Origin: Bacteroidales bacterium
GTDB taxonomy: Bacteria > Bacteroidota > Bacteroidia > Bacteroidales > UBA4181
Length of the DNA: 8,169 bases
Direction: 5' to 3'
Assembly: GCA_031259205.1 (NCBI GenBank)
Contig: JAIRLS010000058.1
Coordinates: 1-8,169, forward strand
The notes beneath the pieces were generated by a model. That model did not search any database. It was not told the origin of the DNA and worked only from the letters and a program-made list of their open reading frames with translations. Positions 5,934 to 8,169 of the stretch are shown here, piece by piece (positions within the stretch are counted from its first letter, which is position 1; each line of letters starts with the position of its first letter). The translations under genes were made by a program, and so were the position numbers.

Positions 5934-6748
5934 TGATGGCCTCTTTTTTCAAAAACTGCTTTATCCGGAGAAACGAAAAGTATCCGGCGTTAAAAACGAG
6001 TTTGTCCGATAATACGTTATATCCTGATTTCTGTTTAAAGGCGAGTAAGGACATATCTGTTTTTGCGAATTTCAGACAGGATAAAGTTTATCGGGCAATA
6101 TTGGAACATATTGACAGCCGAACAGGACGATTATATCTTAATGAAATAAAAAAGATACGCAAAGATTTGTTGGACAACATAGACAAAATAAAAGAAAACG
6201 ATCTTTACGGAAATCCCGATTTACATGAATATGATGAGATCGGGAAAATTTGCTCTTCAACTTTACGATATGCGAAAGTATCGGCGGATTTGTTAAACCT
6301 GTTCGGTCCACTGGAAGGATATAAAATTGCCGAAATTGGCGTTGGATACGGTGGCCAGTGCCGGGTGATAAATTCTGTTTCCCAGCCGGCGGAATATACG
6401 CTGATCGATATAGAACCTGCATTGCTCTTGGCTCAATGCTATTTGAACAGGTATATTCTACATTCGACAATGAGATATAAAACGATGAATGAACTTGTCA
6501 AAGAAGATTATGATCTGGTAATAAGTAATTATGCGTTCACCGAATTGCGAAGAGAAATACAGGATGTTTATCTTGAAAAGATGATTTTGAACTCCAAGCG
6601 CGGGTACATAACTTATAATGAAATAACTCCGGAGTATTTCAAATCTTATAAAAAAGAGGAATTGCTGAAGATAATACCGCATTCACGGATTATTGAGGAA
6701 ATGCCATTGACACATCCGAAGAATTGCATAATACTGTGGAGTAATTGA
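5933..6748 (+). CDS. Putative sugar O-methyltransferase (SAM-dependent)
   Basis: The 271-aa product is a class I S-adenosylmethionine-dependent methyltransferase. Motif I reads AEIGVGYGGQ (133-142), followed by YTLIDIEPALLLAQCYLN (155-172) with D159 ending the second strand, and DLVISNYAFTEL (194-205) at the motif IV strand. An N-terminal region with YPDFCLKASKD (30-40) and ANFRQDKVYRAILEHI (45-60) is typical, from memory, of the putative sugar O-methyltransferase family found in capsule, O-antigen and S-layer glycan loci. It probably methylates a nucleotide sugar or glycan hydroxyl in the cytoplasm; the substrate is unknown. No other glycan gene is visible in the window, so it is an orphan here. 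ATGs at 5933 and 5936 are both possible, with no Shine-Dalgarno. One sampled stretch (6121-6180) has 17 G+C in 60 bases against 30 of 60 in mutL (4321-4380), which hints at separate ancestry. Confidence 0.85.
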   Translation: MMASFFKNCFIRRNEKYPALKTSLSDNTLYPDFCLKASKDISVFANFRQDKVYRAILEHIDSRTGRLYLNEIKKIRKDLLDNIDKIKENDLYGNPDLHEYDEIGKICSSTLRYAKVSADLLNLFGPLEGYKIAEIGVGYGGQCRVINSVSQPAEYTLIDIEPALLLAQCYLNRYILHSTMRYKTMNELVKEDYDLVISNYAFTELRREIQDVYLEKMILNSKRGYITYNEITPEYFKSYKKEELLKIIPHSRIIEEMPLTHPKNCIILWSN

Positions 6749-6763
6749 AAATTGAAAACGAAA

Positions 6764-6796
6764 AAACCGGTCAGGGTCTTAGATCTGACCGTTTAT
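6764..6796. repeat. Hairpin copy 2, downstream of the methyltransferase
   Basis: GGTCAG (6769-6774) pairs with CTGACC (6785-6790), and the stem extends through G6791 and TTT (6792-6794) to C6768 or C6767 and AAA, with one bulged C. Aligned to copy 1, it shares the GGTCAG-nGTCTT-AGA-n-CTGACCG core and the trailing TTTAT with only a few changes and indels. It starts 15 nt after the stop codon. On the plus strand only TTTAT follows, so it is a weak terminator for the methyltransferase. On the minus strand the same stem is followed by six T residues and is terminator-shaped, although no minus-strand gene is seen to its right. Confidence 0.65.
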
Positions 6797-6885
6797 AAGT
6801 CATAAGTCGTAAGTCGTAAGTCGTAAGTCATAAGTCGTAAGTCATAAGTCATAAGTCATAAGTCATAAGTCATAAGTCATAAGTT
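6795..6885. repeat. 7-nt tandem repeat, 13 copies of RTAAGTC
   Basis: Thirteen contiguous heptamers run without a gap. Nine read ATAAGTN (eight ATAAGTC and a last one ATAAGTT) and four read GTAAGTC (units 3, 4, 5 and 7). Two more degraded units follow (GAAAGTT, ATAAATG). The array begins inside the tail of hairpin copy 2, so the two are fused. It resembles the short tandemly repeated sequences with 7-nt units known from cyanobacteria and some Bacteroidota. No coding sequence crosses it. Slipped-strand length change is likely. Confidence 0.9.
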
Positions 6886-6901
6886 GAAAGTTATAAATGT
6901 A

Positions 6902-6978
6902 TAATCTATGTATCTGTCTAATCTATGTATCAGTATAATCAGTATAATCTATGTATCTGTAAAATCAGAGTAATCTGT
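6902..6978. repeat. Degenerate repeats with a 16-nt word
   Basis: The word TAATCTATGTATCWGT occurs at 6902-6917, 6919-6934 and 6945-6960, with AATCAGT and AATCTGT fragments between and after. It shares the AATCWGT core with the regular 22-nt array to its right, and looks like an older, diverged edge of that array. Confidence 0.65.
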
Positions 6979-7110
6979 AAAATCAGTTTAATCAGTGGTC
7001 AAAATCAGTTTAATCAGTGGTCAAAATCAGTTTAATCAGTGGTCAAAATCAGTTTAATCTGTGGTCAAAATCAGTTTAATCTGTGGTCAAAATCAGTTTA
7101 ATCAATGGTC
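6979..7110. repeat. 22-nt tandem repeat, six copies
   Basis: Six head-to-tail units occupy 6979-7000, 7001-7022, 7023-7044, 7045-7066, 7067-7088 and 7089-7110. Each unit holds two AATCWGT cores 9 nt apart and ends in GGTC. Units 1-3 are identical. Units 4 and 5 share CTGTGG in place of CAGTGG, and unit 6 has CAATGG. The array ends 13 nt before the ATG of the surface-protein gene, so it occupies the promoter and leader region. There are no spacers, so this is not CRISPR. The identity of units 1-3 suggests recent expansion. Confidence 0.92.
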
Positions 7111-7123
7111 AATATATGAAGTC

Positions 7124-8169
7124 ATGAAACATCTAAATCATCTAAATCATCTAAAACCTCTTTTCTGTACCTTTTCCCTGGGCTTGTTCCTTGCCGCCGC
7201 CGCCCACGCGCAAAGCGGTACAACAGGCGCCTGCACGTGGCGCATCGACGGCGACACCCTCTACATCGAAGGCGCCGGCGCCATGGCGAATTACGATAAC
7301 AGCATTAACCGCGCCCCCTGGTACGTCTACCACGACAATTTGTCCCGCCTTGTTATTGGGGATGGAGTAACTTCCATCGGAAATTATGCGTTTGACGGCT
7401 GTGGCGGCTTCACCAACTACCTGATCCTGCCTGCCGGGCTGACTTCCATCGGAGATTATGCCTTTTCCGGCTGTATCTGGTTTGAAATCGTCTACGCCCG
7501 CAACCCCACGCCGCCGACGCTGGGAACCGGCGTTTTCGACGGATGGAATCTCGGCGGCGTCATCCTCTGGACGCCTTTTGCCGCCCTGTCCTCCTACAGC
7601 GCCATAAGCCCGTGGAAAGAGTTTTTCTCTATCGAAGGGACAGCGCAAGTGATTTACGATTACAGGTACGACAACTTGAAGGATACCGTTCCGGAAATAT
7701 CGTCGGGGCAGACAGGTATTGTGCTCACCGCGCCTACTCAGCCCGCCCGCGACGGTTACACCTTCGGAGGCTGGCACAGCGATACCGCTTCGCTGACCTC
7801 CCTGTGGGTATTCGCCAACGACGCCGTTACCGGCGACACTGTCCTGTACGCCGTATGGTTTGAAAATTTCGACGATACTTTTAAACCCGTATCCACCTGC
7901 GCCTTTTCCGACGGCGTGGTCTCCCTCGAAAAAAGAATCTTCACGGAGGAACCCTACCGTCCCAATTTTGACGGAACAAAATATTATAAAAGCGAACTGG
8001 CTGTCGGGGTCGCCCTCAACGGGAAAAAAGTATTGACCGTCATTCCCGCTGTCACCGGGCTGTATGCCGCAATGACGTCGGACAGAATGGGACGTCCTTC
8101 CATGCTGGTGGATACGGTCAGGAAAGAGATATGGGTGTTCTCGAACTCCAAGACGGCTTCCGTAGATTA
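7124..8169 (+). CDS. Exported BspA-type LRR surface protein, 3' end beyond window
   Basis: The frame from ATG 7124 is open for 348 codons to the last base, so the gene is truncated by the window. A signal peptide covers about residues 1-30 (LFCTFSLGLFLAAAAHAQ, cleavage after AHA or AHAQ). Residues 34-70 (TGACTWRIDGDTLYIEGAGAM...APWY) and the BspA-like leucine-rich repeat at about 73-117 (LVIGDGVTSIGNYAF, LPAGLTSIGDYAFSGC) are typical of secreted Bacteroidota and Firmicutes adhesin-like proteins. Residues 176-245, ending GYTFGGWHSDTA...DTVLYAVW, form a Listeria-Bacteroides (Flg_new/InlB B-type) repeat. Residues 246-348 are not recognised. There is no Shine-Dalgarno and no TAnnTTTG box upstream, only repeats. 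An ATG at 7116 stops after three codons, so 7124 is the start. Codons strongly favour GCC, GGC and TAC; 7201-7260 has 42 G+C in 60. Cell-surface binding is inferred from the domains. A C-terminal sorting signal, if any, is out of view. Confidence 0.87.
   Translation, partial: MKHLNHLNHLKPLFCTFSLGLFLAAAAHAQSGTTGACTWRIDGDTLYIEGAGAMANYDNSINRAPWYVYHDNLSRLVIGDGVTSIGNYAFDGCGGFTNYLILPAGLTSIGDYAFSGCIWFEIVYARNPTPPTLGTGVFDGWNLGGVILWTPFAALSSYSAISPWKEFFSIEGTAQVIYDYRYDNLKDTVPEISSGQTGIVLTAPTQPARDGYTFGGWHSDTASLTSLWVFANDAVTGDTVLYAVWFENFDDTFKPVSTCAFSDGVVSLEKRIFTEEPYRPNFDGTKYYKSELAVGVALNGKKVLTVIPAVTGLYAAMTSDRMGRPSMLVDTVRKEIWVFSNSKTASVD
7131..7157 (+). repeat. 9-nt tandem repeat inside the start of the surface-protein gene
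   Basis: ATCTAAATC (7131-7139), ATCTAAATC (7140-7148) and ATCTAAAAC (7149-7157) are three direct 9-nt units lying in codons 3-12. They encode the NHL-NHL-K stretch at the head of the signal peptide. Because 9 is a multiple of 3, gain or loss of a unit would lengthen or shorten the charged n-region by three residues without changing frame. Confidence 0.8.

Noticed and set aside
6979..7110. CRISPR array
   Set aside because: The 22-nt units are directly adjacent with no unique spacers, and no cas genes are present.
7116..7126. ATG at 7116 as the surface-protein start
   Set aside because: That frame reads M-K-S and then TGA; only the ATG at 7124 opens the long frame.
7151..7777. 208-codon minus-strand frame
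   Set aside because: It mirrors the surface-protein gene, whose signal peptide, leucine-rich repeat and Flg_new repeat identify the plus strand as coding. The Gly/Ala/Arg-rich product is typical of antisense G+C-rich DNA.

Overview
The window looks like a chromosomal segment of a Bacteroidota bacterium, most likely order Bacteroidales. Two promoters fit the Bacteroidota consensus (TTG, then TAnnTTTG), Shine-Dalgarno sequences are mostly weak, and the mutL/small membrane protein/AddB-like neighbourhood, the BspA-type leucine-rich repeat and the Listeria-Bacteroides repeat all fit that phylum. Genus cannot be judged from this sequence.

Layout. 1-112: the tail of an upstream plus-strand transcription unit, closed by a clear intrinsic terminator. 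113-549: mostly non-coding, with one doubtful 60-codon ORF and a short 8-nt tandem repeat at the end of the next operon. 5548-550, minus strand: a compact three-gene operon of a 100-aa single-pass membrane protein, MutL, and an AddB-like PD-(D/E)XK nuclease. Its promoter lies at 5607-5578, genes 1 and 2 are 5 nt apart, and genes 2 and 3 overlap as TGATG. It joins mismatch repair to double-strand-break end processing. 5549-5932: a divergent intergenic region with a second promoter, a leader of about 160 nt holding three TTTCCCC boxes exactly 21 nt apart, a possible 49-aa leader ORF and a strong hairpin. 5933-6748: an orphan putative sugar O-methyltransferase, A+T-rich, flanked on both sides by related copies of the same hairpin. 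6795-7157: about 360 nt made almost wholly of short tandem repeats with 7-, 16-, 22- and 9-nt units. 7124-8169 and beyond: the 5' part of a G+C-rich exported surface-protein gene with a signal peptide, a BspA-like leucine-rich repeat and a Listeria-Bacteroides repeat. It stays open to the window edge and its first codons lie inside the 9-nt repeat.

The left two thirds is housekeeping DNA repair. The right third is accessory in character: an isolated glycan-modifying enzyme and a secreted adhesin-like protein separated by repeat-dense, probably length-variable DNA. I saw no CRISPR array, tRNA, rRNA or transposase. No complete new defence or mobile system is evident. The points most worth pursuing are the repeat block that replaces a normal promoter and runs into the surface-protein gene, the paired hairpins around the methyltransferase, and the periodic leader in front of it.
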